Notes under the pieces: generated by a model
Seen by the model: the letters and a program-made list of their open reading frames with translations, nothing else
The model's database searches: none
What the model was told of the DNA's origin: nothing
Source: Parietaria judaica
Lineage: Eukaryota; Streptophyta; Magnoliopsida; Rosales; Urticaceae
Assembly: GCA_954871525.1 (NCBI GenBank)
Contig: OX940866.1
Span: forward strand, 13,477,001-13,541,000
DNA: 64,000 nucleotides
Direction: 5' to 3'
Position numbers and translations under genes: made by a program
Shown: piece after piece, positions 44,397 through 56,652 of the stretch
How positions within the stretch are numbered: position 1 is the stretch's first letter
Layout of the letters: each line of letters begins with the position of its first letter

Positions 44397-44512
44397 TCAC
44401 CAATTGTCATCTTCGATTATGATAGCCGAAAGCAGTTTGGTTTTGAGAATCTCAATGTCCTTTACCAGTTTCTGGTTTTCTTCGTTCCCAATCGCTATCT
44501 CCGTTTGTAAAC
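44397..44512 (-). pseudogene. Terminal coiled-coil exon fragment
   Basis: On the minus strand, after acceptor ATGCAG, the frame reads LQTEIAIGNEENQKLVKDIE then ILKTKLLSAIIIEDDNW and TGA. The heptad-like pattern suggests a coiled-coil C-terminus. I do not recognise the parent gene and see no preceding exon. It abuts the right edge of the tandem array. Confidence 0.4.
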
Positions 44513-46750
44513 CTGCATTTTAAAACCACTCACATGTATCAATTACACACATATATAGAATTTATATTAAGAAAATAACCTGTTTTGAAAAATAAATAAT
44601 CTGTAACCTTATCATATTTGAAACCGAATACGGTTAACCTTAACCTATTTTTAAAATAATTTGGTTACGATTATTTTAAACCGGATAATTTTCGGTTACT
44701 GTTTTAAAATTCGGTTACCAGTTGTTCTGCACACTCCTAAATTTTTAATAGTACGACAAAACTAGAATTAAAATATTCTATTTTTTTAATAGAAGAGCGT
44801 CTTGATTTTATTACATTGAAAATGGAAGACCCAAAGTAGTAAATTTGATAAGAGAATGTATGGTGTACTGTGACTGATCAAGAGAATTTTAATCCGAAAC
44901 GACTTAAAATAGTAGTTTTCTTTTTATTGTTATACTAGTTGATGGATTGCGAGTTGCGCGGTTGCGCAAATTTTTATTTATAAATTTGATGAAAATATTA
45001 AATAATATTAATTTTTGGGTAATAGACTAGAGAAAAAAAATAGTATAATTATAAAGATGTTTTATTAGGTAAACTCTACAAGATATGTTTATATAAATAG
45101 TATTTGACAAAAGTATTAAAATATAGTCGTTTTTTGAAACAATTCACACGAAAACCTTCTTTGCATTTGCCTAACTTCGTTGGCTGATTTTTGTGCTCTT
45201 CGACTATTTCTTTCGAGGTATGAGGATAAACAACGACACCGTGAAGACACGTCATTCTTCTTTTGGAGATAAAAACTATTACTTCTCGTGCCTTCTATCG
45301 TTTCTATTCTCTCCAAACACATGTTAATAATAAATAAATTTGATCAATAAATAGTTCTTAGTTGCTAATACAAAACTCTTTATATCAAGAAAGGTAATTT
45401 TTTAATTCATTCTTTCAAAAAAAAAAAAAAAAACATGGTCGTTGCATCATATTTTGTTTTTTGGACAAAAAAAAAATAAACATTTTAAAAATAACAGTCC
45501 CAAAAAATCATAGATAATTTTTTTTATTGTAAAGAATGAATGTGGCGAAAATAAATTCCAAATGTATTAGTACCTATGTGAAAAGCTTAAATATAGGAAT
45601 AATACACGAACTGATAACGGGTTTTTATCAAATGCTACGATTGTTGGCACTGACGATGTCACAAATTGTCACTTTTTTATATGTTTAAAAATATTGATTA
45701 AATTTTAAGTTTCGTTAATCTGATCAATTTAACATATACTGATAAAATATGTACTACAAAGAAAATATAAAACAAAAACATCAACTCTAATAAGCAAAAC
45801 CAATTCGGAAGTTTTATTAGGATAAACAACGACGCATTCAAAGAGCCTCAAGAATCCTTGTGTATTAATTTTTAGGACAGAGCTGAGATATAATCTTAAT
45901 ATAATTGTCAGTCTAGTTTGTAAAATTTCTTTTATCGTACATATACATATTTTTTTTTATATATAATATTATATTGAAGAAGATTCTTTCTTTTGATTTT
46001 TCTTCATTGAATAACGATATGCTAAAAACTCGCAGAACTCCAAATATTAAAGCCGAACAAATAAATTTTTTAAAAAAATAAGTATACTTATTAATCAACA
46101 TATACGAAGTAAGATAACATCATTTTCATAAAGTAACAATCCATGATTCATACAGGATACTTTTCTAAAAAATTAAACAGCACATAATTATATATTTTCA
46201 AGTGATTCAAGAATTTATATTGATCATACATGGTTTGTAGTGCAGCCGGGACGGCAGCAAGTGTTTTAGGTCATCCTCGAAGTTAAATAAAATAATCAAG
46301 GAATTACGGTGATGCTCATCGGAGACACGACAAAGAGGGAACTCATCAGTGGGACACGACAGGAGAAGCTCGTCGGAGAGCACAAAGAAGGCCTGGCTGA
46401 TTTAAGAACTCGGAGAGCTGCCATGAGAAAAGAAAAGGATGAACAAAAAACAGGCGATTCAAGGATGGCCGTAATATGAGCAGAGAAATGCTTGCTAACG
46501 TACACTAAAATATACTATAGTTGATTATGTTATTTACAATAGAGTAAACTTATAGAATTAATTGTAGGTAATGTTATAATCTATAATTTTTTTTTAACCT
46601 AATTTCATGTTCTTGGGCCTTTAATCTAACATCCAAATGTATGAAAATAATGAACTTAACCCGTAATAATTAAATTGTAGTACACGTGTAAGAAAAAGAT
46701 AAATGTTTGAAAATTATAATAAACGTGTAAGAAAAAGAGATATGTGTGTT
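44513..46750. other. AT-rich region with a possible Helitron-type 3' end
   Basis: At 44,934-44,985 the minus strand ends ..TTTGCGCAACCGCGCAACTCGC..CTAGT, similar to the GC-rich hairpin plus CTRRT of plant Helitrons. The base after CTAGT is A rather than the expected T. Weak peptide-like frames at 45,116-45,322 (minus) and about 46,310-46,480 (plus, with ELISGTRQEKLVGEHKEGLA) match nothing I know. A TA run lies at 46,758-46,786. Confidence 0.35.
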
Positions 46751-46754
46751 ACAT

Positions 46755-46790
<36 letters not shown>

Positions 46791-46973
46791 TTATTATCAT
46801 GTGTAAAAGTAAAACTAAGAATAACATATATATAAAAAAAATATGTTTTTCTTAATATAGGAAAGGAACAAAAACAATAAACTAACTTGTAAACCACTTG
46901 AAAAAATGAAGAACGTTAGAGAAGCAAACATATAAATTATAAAGAGTAAAGAAAAGTTCGTATTTATTACCGT

Positions 46974-47075
46974 TGACATGGGCCGCTTAATGTCAGCGAT
47001 TGCCGGCCATCGAGCTGTGGAGGTACGGCATGTAGCATTGGCCCTCGTGATTTTTGCTATTTTCATGTATCTAAA
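46974..47075 (-). other. Possible orphan exon next to the hAT insertion
   Basis: On the minus strand, acceptor CCTTTTAG and donor ACG/GTAATA bracket about 100 bp that reads YMKIAKITRANATCRTSTAR then WPAIADIKRPMST. I cannot assign it. The hAT transposon lies about 24 bp upstream of the acceptor, so if this is a real exon the insertion is in its intron. Confidence 0.25.
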
Positions 47076-47662
47076 AGGTAATTGGGTTCTTATATTAGTA
47101 GAGCTGCACGTTCGTCGCCGCAACACGCGATTCGACGCGTCGCGACTGCTACAGTCCGAATCGCGATGCGTCGCGACTGTGCGGCAAAAGTCGCGATCCG
47201 TCGCGACTTCGGGCTGGCGTCGCGATGCGTCAGATGGTGATCCGCGTGAAGCAATCGACGGCCCACAACGTACCACGTCAACGATCCGCGTGATTTTGTC
47301 TTTTTGGGGCATAAATAACACACTATTTATCCTAATTTTATTACCCAACCACAATTATTACCCACTTTACTCGAATTTCAACCCTAAAATTTCAAATTTC
47401 AATTACTTTTCACCCACTATCTCCTCACAATTATTCACCCACTTCACCCACCACAATAATTATTCACCCACCCCACCCTCTCCTCAAACCCTATAAATAC
47501 CACCTCTTCCTCCCTCATTTCCTCACCAACAATCTTCCATCTCTCTCTCAAATTCTCCAAAGTTCTCAAGTTCTCAAATTCTCCCAAGTTCTCAAGTTCT
47601 AAAGCTCTAAAGTTCTCAAGTTCTAAAGTTCTAAATTTCTCAAGTTCAAAAGTTCTCTCATT

Positions 47663-50600
47663 ATGTCTCGAACAAGCGGCGGTAGTTCCGGGGGTCGAAG
47701 GGCGGCCAGAAATTTGCAACCCCAATTTCAACGAGGGGGAACATCGGAGCCTATGCCCGAGGGCTACATTCCCCTTATGCTACCCCAAGAAATATTTCCC
47801 TCCCCTCCCAATCCAAATTATCCCGACGATACAGTACGGTCTCTAAGACCTAGTCTAGTCCGGGCGATGGGCCAGCACGACGCCAACCCCCAACCTGTGT
47901 CCCGAGAAATGGTGGAGGCGGTGGCTCAATCTAGGGGGGGGGGGGGGGGGGGGGAACGATCCTTTTTTCGATCTCATGTTACGGGAACACGCCGATTACA
48001 GAGCTCAAGGTCCCGAAGGTGCCAATCCCGACGAACCTCAAGGTTCCAAAGATGCCAATCCCGACGAAACTCAACGTCCCTACGATGCCGATCCCGACGA
48101 CTTTCAAACGCCGCCCTCCATCCGTGGTTCAAATGTTGGGGTGTACAACCGCGGTTCTCCTCAACCTTCCAATCAAGATAGCGGTGAAGCCTCCGTTGCC
48201 CGTCCTCGACGAGGTCGACGTCCTTCAAGCGGGTAATAACATTTAGTCATTTCTCTATGTATAGCTATACATCATTTTTCTATTTTATTAATTAATAATA
48301 TTTAACAATTAATAAGTTAGTTCTTAGTAATAAATAATAAATAATAATTAATAACCAATAATTCAATATTAATAATTAATAATCAATAACGAATTTCTTG
48401 AAAGTCTTAGTATGCTCTGTGGTTGCGGTTCCGACTGATCTTCCACATCAGAAACGACTTTCTTGAGATTTTTTGTTAGTTAATAATCATTTAATCTTTT
48501 TAGTTTAATTTTTTCAATTAGTTAATAATCATTTAATCATACTAGTTTAATAATCAATTTGTAAGTGTTGTTTTAACGAATTTCTTGAAAGTCTTAGTAT
48601 GCTCTGTGGTTGCGGTTCCGACTGATCTTCCACATCAGAAACGAATTTCTTGATATTTTTTGTTATTTAATTTTCGAATTTAATTAGTTAGTAATCAATT
48701 AATCATATTAGTTTAATTAAACTTTAAATAGTTACTTAAATAAGTTAAAGAAATTAAAATGGTATTTTTTTATGTGTGGTGATAATTATAAAGTTTTTAC
48801 GGATTATGGTGTCTTAGAAAGATTGGTTTTTAAATAAGGTTTGCTTTGCAATCTCCTCCAAGCTAGCCTAGGAACCTCGGGGAGTTCTGTCTAGAAAAGT
48901 TTGGGCCTAAAGCGAGATCATAGCATCCTTTCCAGTCGATCTGGCCGTGGAACCTCGGGGAGTTCCGTCCAAAAGAGCTTGATAATTATTTCCACACATA
49001 CAAAATACCATTTTTTATTTTGTTAAATTTTTTAATTAACTATATGAAATTTAATTAATTAATATGATTAATATTAATATTTAATCCATGTAAAATTAAT
49101 ACCAGTTTTTATTTTGTTAATCTTTTTTCTCCCTTATATTTTTAATAGGGAAAATCCTACGGCCTTGTTGTGGGGACGACCAAACAGAGCGAAGGTCTGA
49201 GAATATTTTCACGAAGAACGACGTGTGGAGAACGGTATTCGAGTCAAGATCGCCACGTGCAAGAAGTGCCATACAACCCTAGATGCGCCGGGGGACAAAG
49301 GAACCGGCTACTTGATGCGACATAAAAAAGCGTGCTACGGAGACGATGACGAGGTAAACACAGCACAGGTAAGTTCTCTTACCACCGAAAATTTACGGAA
49401 ATGGACACTCGAGTGGTTACTGTCTACGGGCGCACCGATGAGTTTGATGGAAAATCCTGCGCATACACAATACATGCAAAGGATTAATCCGTCTTACGAA
49501 CAGTTTTCCCGTACGACGTATACCGGGGACATGGAAAAGGCTTACAAAATGCAAAAAAATTATTTGGTCGAGTTTTTTAAAATGTCAAACATAAACGTTG
49601 CTTTCACCACCGACTTGTGGAACGGTCCGAGTCTAAACGATTATTTGAGTCTGACCGCCCATTACATCGACGATGATTGGGTTCCATGTCAAAAACTTTT
49701 AAATATGTCACCATTCGAGTGTCGCCATACCGGCATAAACATTTCCGATAAATTAATAGAATTATTCAATGATTGGGGTTTGCAAAATCGTATTATTTCT
49801 ATTACGTTAGACAATGCCGCAAACAATAACGCCGCTATTACTATCTTAGAAAATAGTTTGCCCGGTTCTCCTTTTCTAATATTTTACATCAAAAGTGTGG
49901 TTGTCACATTATTAATTTAATTGCTAGAACGGGGGAACGAAATATTTCAGGGCACGTTGAAAAAATACGCGGCGTTATCGATTGGATCCGACATTCTCAA
50001 ACCACCGCTAGGTGGAGACGATTTTGTAAAGAGCACAATCATAAAGCTAATAAGTTTGGTTTAGACAACAATACACGATGGAACTCTACATATCTAATGC
50101 TTTCAGTTGTGTGTAGACAGAGGGTACCGTTAAGCGCTTTCCTCCTCACCGAACTAGAGGCCTCGGAGCGGATCACGGAGGCAGAATGGGAAACGGCCCA
50201 GAAATTCACCCAATTCCTCAAACCCTTTTACGCTGTTACTTTAAATTTTTCGAACCAAAGAAAACCTTCCTTGAATCATGGTCTTTCGGGTCTATATTAA
50301 ATTACAAACACTTTTTCTGAATTCGCAAATGACCCTGTTATTTCTCCCATGATTGAGGGAATGGTTGCAAAATTCAAAAGTTATTGGAATCCACCCCCTT
50401 TTTCGTATTGTTTCGGTGCTATCTTAGATCCCCGTATTATGTTTACTTTCGGGCCGTTGATGTTAGCAATCGGGATAAACTTGGGGGAGGATTACACTGA
50501 TTATATAAAGGTTGTTAATGAAGCTTTTTATGAACTGTACAGTGAATACGACCGGCATTTCCCACAGTTCAACGTGGAGGCGGAGCGAAGGGCAGTGATG

Positions 50601-51059
50601 GAAAGCCCAACCAAGACCGGCCTAGCATTTGTCCGGAGACTGAAGCAAAGACTGGATCGCGGAGAATCATCGGGATCCGGTACGCCACCGGCACGAGCGG
50701 AAGACATGGACGGCGCACCGCAAGAATTGAAGCGCTACTACGGCCTGCGGATCGACGAGGACTCCGTCGAGTTCGATGTGATTGGATGGTGGAAGAATGA
50801 ACGGGAAAGATTCTCGATATTGGCGAGAATGGCGAGGGATATACTGTCCATCCCCATTTCCAGCGTTGCTTCGGAGAGCGCATTCAATTCGGCTCAGCAT
50901 ATAATCGACGACCGGAGGGCGTCAATTACCAACACACACCTCGAGCAAGCGGTGGTCTTGAACGATTGGATGTTCCGCAACCCCACCATCGCCCAACGGA
51001 GCGAACCAACCGAGCTGGAGAGGATGACTGAAAAGTTTAACGACTGGTTCCCCGAGTGA
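47663..51059 (+). pseudogene. hAT transposase, disrupted
   Basis: Exon 1 (47663 to about 48231) encodes a Ser/Gly/Arg-rich N-terminus, a 21-base G run (47934-47954) across which the frame changes, then an acidic NPDEPQGSKDANPDETQ-type repeat and a G/GTAATA donor. After a ~0.9-kb intron (acceptor TTTTAATAG, about 49,149), exon 2 carries a BED-type zinc finger remnant (CKKC and HKKAC). The RNase H-like core follows (FTTDLWNGPSLNDYLSLTAH; ISITLDNAANNN) and the C-terminal dimerisation domain (SIPISSVASESAFNSAQHII). A frameshift at about 49,885-49,900 separates YIK from its continuation CGCHIINLIARTG, and a TAA at 50,298 interrupts the frame before TNTFSEFAND. At least three lesions make it non-functional as assembled. 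Confidence 0.9.
48389..48650. repeat. Direct repeat in the transposase intron (~188-bp period)
   Basis: CGAATTTCTTGAAAGTCTTA with a following TGCTCTGTGGTTGCGGTTCC occurs at about 48,389 and again at about 48,577. A second pair, GGAACCTCGGGGAGTTC, lies at about 48,870 and 48,950. Confidence 0.8.
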
Positions 51060-51664
51060 CGCAATGTAAACGCCAATATGATGTGCTCTTTCCTCTCTTG
51101 GTTTTATGTCCCTAAGGAGGGTTTTTCAAGAGAGGTTTTAGTGAGGCATCTTGTAATATTTACACTGAATATTTACAACTTCTTCCACCTTATTGTAATA
51201 TTCACAATGAATAATACAACTTTTTTTAATATCTTGTTTTAACATATTTATTTATTTGTTTTAGATTTTTAATAATTATTAATATGTTACAAATTAATAC
51301 TTATTAACATATCTTACAACTTAAAAATTAACATATAAATCAAAATTAATAATATGTTACAAAATAATAAATTATAACTACTAAAATATTAATTTTGAAA
51401 TAAATAAAGTTTAAATAATAATTTTAAATAATTTAATACTTAAATTCGGATAAAAACTAATAAAATTAAACATTGAAAACAAAAAATAACTTTTGCCACA
51501 GCCCTTTTTTTGGTCGAGAATCGCCCTTCCTCGCTAAATCGCGACCACGTCGCGACGCATCGCGACCATCCAAACCACGACGCATCGCGACCTCCCTGTT
51601 CGCGATTTTGGCGACGTTCGTCGCGACCGATCGCGATTCCTTCGTGTGCAGCTCTATATATTAG

Positions 51665-51947
51665 TCACGGTTATAGAATTTTCAAGCGTGTATTTAAAAG
51701 GGTAATCCAGATTCCATAATTTGTCTTTGATATTCATTTGATATGTTATTTTTTTAGGGTAATACTAAAAGAAATTAATAACTACATTGCACTAAAAGCC
51801 ATTAACAGCTCTCCATTGAAAGAAGCATAAAAGGTACATATTACATGATAAAATCAATATTTGTATTGTAAAAAAAAAAAATACAGAAATGTGAAGAAAA
51901 AAAAAAATCCTTTGATAACAATGGGCCTTAAAAATTATAAAATTCTT

Positions 51948-51981
<34 letters not shown>

Positions 51982-52979
51982 CTCAATCCATTGATAAAAG
52001 AGTGTCACATCACTTTGACTCCCTCCTTTTATAATATATAGATATATAGATTAATGCATATTATTAGGTAACAACCCTTCGTTGAAATAAATTTGTGATT
52101 GATTAAATCAATCTAGCATATGCATAGTTTATACCATCGAACATCCATCAATTTAACTATCTTAATAAAAAGATATCCAATTAATGTTCAATTTAAAGCT
52201 TAATTGATCCAAAAATGTAAAAGGACATCCAAAATCAAATAGAACAATAAAATGATATTATCCCTATATATCACTCTAGGGGTGAGCATTTTAGCTACTT
52301 ACGCCTTAATTACGTTTAGCTTATTTGATAAAATTCAAGCATTTTTACTTAAAAATATCCCTACACTCGAAGCCACACTTTTCTATTGTTAGCATTACCT
52401 TCGCTTTTCTAGAAGAGTATAATCCATTAATATAAGCGTGTCTAGTTAAAGATTAACCATAAAATGCAGGACAAATTTCGGGTTTGATCAGTAGTTAAAT
52501 TTACATAAAAGAAATAAGAAAAAAAGAAATAAACTAACAAAAAATAAAAATAAAAACTATAAACAATTTACACAACTTCCTCTCGATAACTTACACCGAG
52601 CAACTGCGGAAGCGTATGCTTTAGTAGTTATGTAACGGGCCAAATCGGGTGCCTCTGGTGTGGTAAGTTCTGTGCAAGTGATGAACTCAAATTCGATCCC
52701 GAAATTGTCTTCACTTTTTCTCGGCCTCCGACAACTGTTTCTTCAGATCCTTGAGCGCGTCTACCACCTCGAGTTAATGTCTGCTGAGTTGAGCTAAGTG
52801 TACGTCTCGAGATTAATAAAAGTGTTTAGCAATTGATGTATTTAATTTCAAAGTTTAATCATAAACATAAATGTATTCGTTGCATAAGACCTTAACTTAC
52901 ATGGATAATATTGAACACTTAAGTTAGATGATTCAAAACCAACTATCTCACTTCTGGGAAGGCAAAATGCTGAAAACTT
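51665..52979. other. AT-rich intergenic region
   Basis: A TA run lies at 51,953-51,977. On the minus strand around 52,705-52,775 a short frame reads LEVVDALKDLKKQLSEAEKK and then stops, possibly a coiled-coil exon relic. Nothing else is recognised. Confidence 0.4.
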
Positions 52980-54233
52980 GCACACGTGCACGTTTTTTGC
53001 AGGCCTGGGTAATCTTCTTCACGTTATTAGCAAAAATTTATGATGTCTTTTTAATGGGCTGTGATGTTCGCCAAATCTTCTCAAGACCAAGTAAGATGTT
53101 CGAAAGTCATTCTCGATTAGACCGAGGATTTTTTTATGAGGGAGTTTGGTTAAAAAGAGATTAAATAAATGTTCTGTGAATGATATTCTTTTTGTTAAGG
53201 TTTTTCTTGATTATCATGCATATTTCAAATGTTTGCTCTAAATTTATGAGAAATTTGTAATTTGAAGCGTTCTGAGGAACTTTTCTATTTTTTATTTTTT
53301 TTTGTACAGGCGTTAGAAATGCAAGGTAAACACTCGGAAGCGATGCTAGAGCTATCAAAGACATGCCTGACGTTGCGAATATTCCCTCCAGAGGAATCTT
53401 CGGTATGTTCTTAGCTTCATTGTATCATTTCTCTGCTTTTATGCTTTAGCAGGAATTCCCTTGAAATCTCTCATGTTAGACGGTTATGTGTGTTTTGAAT
53501 CGCAATGCGATAACAGACTCAGAAGGAATTCTGATGGTATTTGTGGCCTTTGTGTACTTAGCCTACCCTCAAAAGTTCATTTATTCTTAAATATTTGACA
53601 ATTTCTGACTCTGATTTTGGTCTTCTTCTCGTGGGTGTAATCCGCAGCCTGAGATGGAGATGGTGGCTCGAGGATTGGAGAAGAACTTGAAGGTCGAACA
53701 GAGGCAATTTCTGATGGAAATGATAGCCGGGCTTGGTGACAAAGAAACTCAAAGAGCCGTAGCAGAAGCCTTGGGTTTGGTCAGTTATTTCAATCTTTCA
53801 CCTTTTCTGTCTTCGATCTTATTGGTACGATTACGAATGCTTTACCTGAATTTGAAAATTAAGAAGTTGGGTCATTGACGCTTATAGGACTCAAACCGAT
53901 AATCAAAGAACGTGATGTTCGCCAAATCTTCTCAAGACCAAGTAAGGAAATAAATTTGCTCATGAACGAGATCACATAGATAATGATTTCTATCAAATTT
54001 ATTGAATAGAGTGTCAAAATCAAAATGAAAGTTCAGGGAGCAAAATGCTAAAAAACATAAAGTTGACGGGGCATATGCACCGGTTACTCTTCACGATTTT
54101 TATTAATTCAATAAAGCGATGATCTGTAAATCTACGAAATTTGGCACCGTATAAACTGTACTGACTTTGCATTTATCTGTTTTGCTATTTTTCGCAGACG
54201 TCGTTTCCTACCAAAGTCGGGAATCAGCTGTAG
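52980..54233 (+). pseudogene. 5'-truncated copy of the 427-aa membrane-protein gene
   Basis: It contains the end of exon 4 (to 53,008), exon 5 (53310-53402), exon 6 (53648-53779) and the terminal exon (54198-54233), all with intact splice sites and the same EMQGKHSEAMLELS and MEMVARGLEKNLKVEQRQFL peptides. The promoter, exons 1-3 and the membrane segment are absent, so no full protein can be made. Coding sequence is almost unchanged from the source, so the copy is young. Confidence 0.9.
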
Positions 54234-54737
54234 AATAAAGCACGTGATGGAATGACCCACCCGTTCATTTTAAAGAATGTGAGCCCAGCCATCTAAATCT
54301 AAATAGCCATAGTTCAATGTTACCAAAAATAGAAAATTCAATCAGCAATACAGCATAGGTTAATTGTATCTTTAATTTATTTATTTATAAAATAATAAAG
54401 TTGATCTATTCTTCTATGTTGCTTGCTTGGTGTATCTATCAAATGTCCTTTCAATAATTTCTATTAAGAAGTGCTAATTGCAAGTAGATTATTCTCTCCG
54501 ATAGTTGATTGAGTTGATTCCGATTAGGCAAATTTATTGAGATAAATGTTGTGTTTCATCTGGGATTCATTGATTGATTTCTTTACAGGAACAAGAAATG
54601 TTGTTGATACTCATTTTTATAGAAATTTGTAATATACATGATAAATGTAAGTTCGTGACTCGTAGGGGTGAAACCGGGACTAGAAATTGAGCTTTTGGTC
54701 ATTTTTAGACATTTATAATCATATTGGTTATTATACT

Positions 54738-55419
54738 TGTTATGCGTATTTTTCGGAGCCTAGAAAAATTAAGGCCCAAGACATATTAGGCCCACTAAAT
54801 CGACTTTGACCCGCTCAGGAAAAGTCAAAACAAAACCGGGCCGAAAAAGTCAACAAAAAGTCATGCCTTCGGGGCGCGCCGCGCGCCGTGAATGGTCAAC
54901 CAAAAAAGTCAACGACCCGACCCGGAAAGTCAACCCAAAAAGTAAATGGACTGACCCGAATGGTCAACCAAAAAAGTCAACGGACCCCACCCTAAAGGTC
55001 AACCGAAAAGTCAACAAAAAGTCACTCGGGAAATTTCGACTCGGCCCGGCCTAAAAACATGCATTCCGGGCGCGCCGCGCGCCCCGAAGGCATGAAATCG
55101 AACATTTCGCGCGCCCCGAAGCTTTCCCGAAGCCAAAAAACCTATGTTTCCCGTTTATTCATAATTTCCGATTCAAATACTCGACTAATGTTGAGCGTCG
55201 GAGCGGGCGACAGAGGACCCCCCCTCTGTTCCCCTTCAGAGTTCACGTTTTTCTACTCTTTTTACAGGAACGGAGGCAGGTTTTACAGGGAAGATTTTCG
55301 GCCCATCAAGACCGAGGATCCAGCTTCAAAGCCCGTTTCGATCGTCATGCGGACATCGGGCCCCGCCCAAAATCAAGACTTGGGCCGCATTCAAGTTAAT
55401 CGATTTTTAGGCATTAACA
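54738..55419 (+). mobile_element. Solo LTR, 682 bp, inserted in duplication copy 2
   Basis: It starts TGTTATGCG, ends GGCATTAACA, and is flanked by ATACT (54733-54737 and 55420-55424). The uninterrupted site is seen once at 26642-26646. The left half has a repeated AAAAGTCAAC / GGTCAACC motif about every 20-25 bases, and palindromic GGGCGCGCCGCGCGCC at two places (54,870 and 55,068). Open frames inside it are repeat-derived. Confidence 0.93.
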
Positions 55420-55535
55420 ATACTCATCAATAAATTAGTTGAGTGAAAACGCAATTTGACATGTGTATAATATCTCAACAAGGAGTAATTATACATTCTT
55501 TATAACTATCAACATACTTTTGTGATGGATGTATA

Positions 55536-56559
55536 CAAGGTATAAAATTTCCATGCGAAATTCATTTTTCGTAGAAATGCGGTTCGAAATTCGTGCCCTT
55601 CTCTTTCGTTTTACCAATTTTTGCGAAATTCGCATGGGCACGGGTGTGGAAAATCTTTTTTCGTTTTTTAGTGTAAAAATTGCGAAATTTGGTTGGAATT
55701 TCGGTAAAAATCATATTTTTGGTAGATTTCGGCAAAAATACCAATTAAACTTTCGGCAAAAATAATTATACTCACACAAGAGCACCCCACCCCACCCCAC
55801 CCCGCCACGGCCGGCTAGTGAGACGGCGGCGCGCGCGTGTGGTGGTGTAACATTTGTGTGAGTCCTCCCCCATCCACAAAATCCTATGACCCAAAGGGCC
55901 CAAGCCCTTGTCCCTAATATTTGGTATATAAACATCACTAAACTCTTGTCATCTATCAATGTCGGACTTTTTGTTATTCATTCAACTAATATCACACCTT
56001 CACACTTAACATACACATACACTTCACCTAATAATTTAACTTGATATTATACACTTCAAATAATATTATACACTTAGCATACATATTAACTTCACCTAAC
56101 ATACATATACGCTTAATATACATATTCATTTAATATTATACACTTCAACTAATATTAAATTTGTTAACATACATATACAATTAACATGCATATTCACTTA
56201 ATATTACACACTTAATTAACATACATATTAACTTCACATAATAATTTGACTTAATATTATACACTTCAACTAATAAAGGGACTTAATATTATACATTTCA
56301 CCTCCATATTTAAGTTACAAATATCTTGTATTTATTAAATATGTAGTTTTGAACTTATATAAATATCTTGCTTAAATACTCAAATATTTTTTATAGAATA
56401 TCCGTCGAAAACCCCATCGGCATGCGGTATGCCCATGCGAAAAGTGCGGTATATGCGGCATGCGGTATGTCCTTTTTTTACGATTTGCCCATCGGAAAGC
56501 GATATATCCGTAAAACGAAAAATGCGAAACGATATCGGCAAGCGGTATTTAAAACCTTG
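55536..56559 (-). mobile_element. hAT MITE, 1024 bp, copy 2 (inverted)
   Basis: Reverse-oriented copy of 34916-35958. Ends are CAAGGTATAAAATTTC and ATTTAAAACCTTG, with a perfect 8-bp duplication GATGTATA (55528-55535, 56560-56567). The empty target is present once at 26751-26758. Differences from copy 1 lie mainly in the GC-rich core (about 55,780-55,850). Confidence 0.95.
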
Positions 56560-56616
56560 GATGTATATACATAATATGCCAATGTAAGTTACATTAACAT
56601 ATCACTTAAGTTCCTC

Positions 56617-56652
<36 letters not shown>

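Larger units (their letters stand above)
47099..51656 (+). mobile_element. hAT transposon, 4558 bp, complete ends
   Basis: Terminal inverted repeats TAGAGCTGCAC are present at both ends, flanked by a perfect 8-bp duplication TATATTAG (47091-47098, 51657-51664). Subterminal regions (47,110-47,240 and 51,530-51,645) are packed with TCGCGAC / GTCGCGA motifs, probable transposase-binding sites. The interior encodes a two-exon hAT transposase (separate entry) that is disrupted, so the element is potentially mobile only in trans. A leader of CAAGTTCTCAAATTCTCC-type short repeats occupies 47,555-47,655. Confidence 0.95.

Noticed and set aside
47444..47731. Minus-strand ELEKFRTLELENFRA repeat peptide
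   Set aside because: It is the complement of the CAAGTTCTCAAATTCTCC short repeats in the hAT leader, with no coding support.
54806..55433. Open frames inside the 682-bp solo LTR
   Set aside because: They lie wholly inside a solo LTR and reflect AAAAGTCAAC periodicity.
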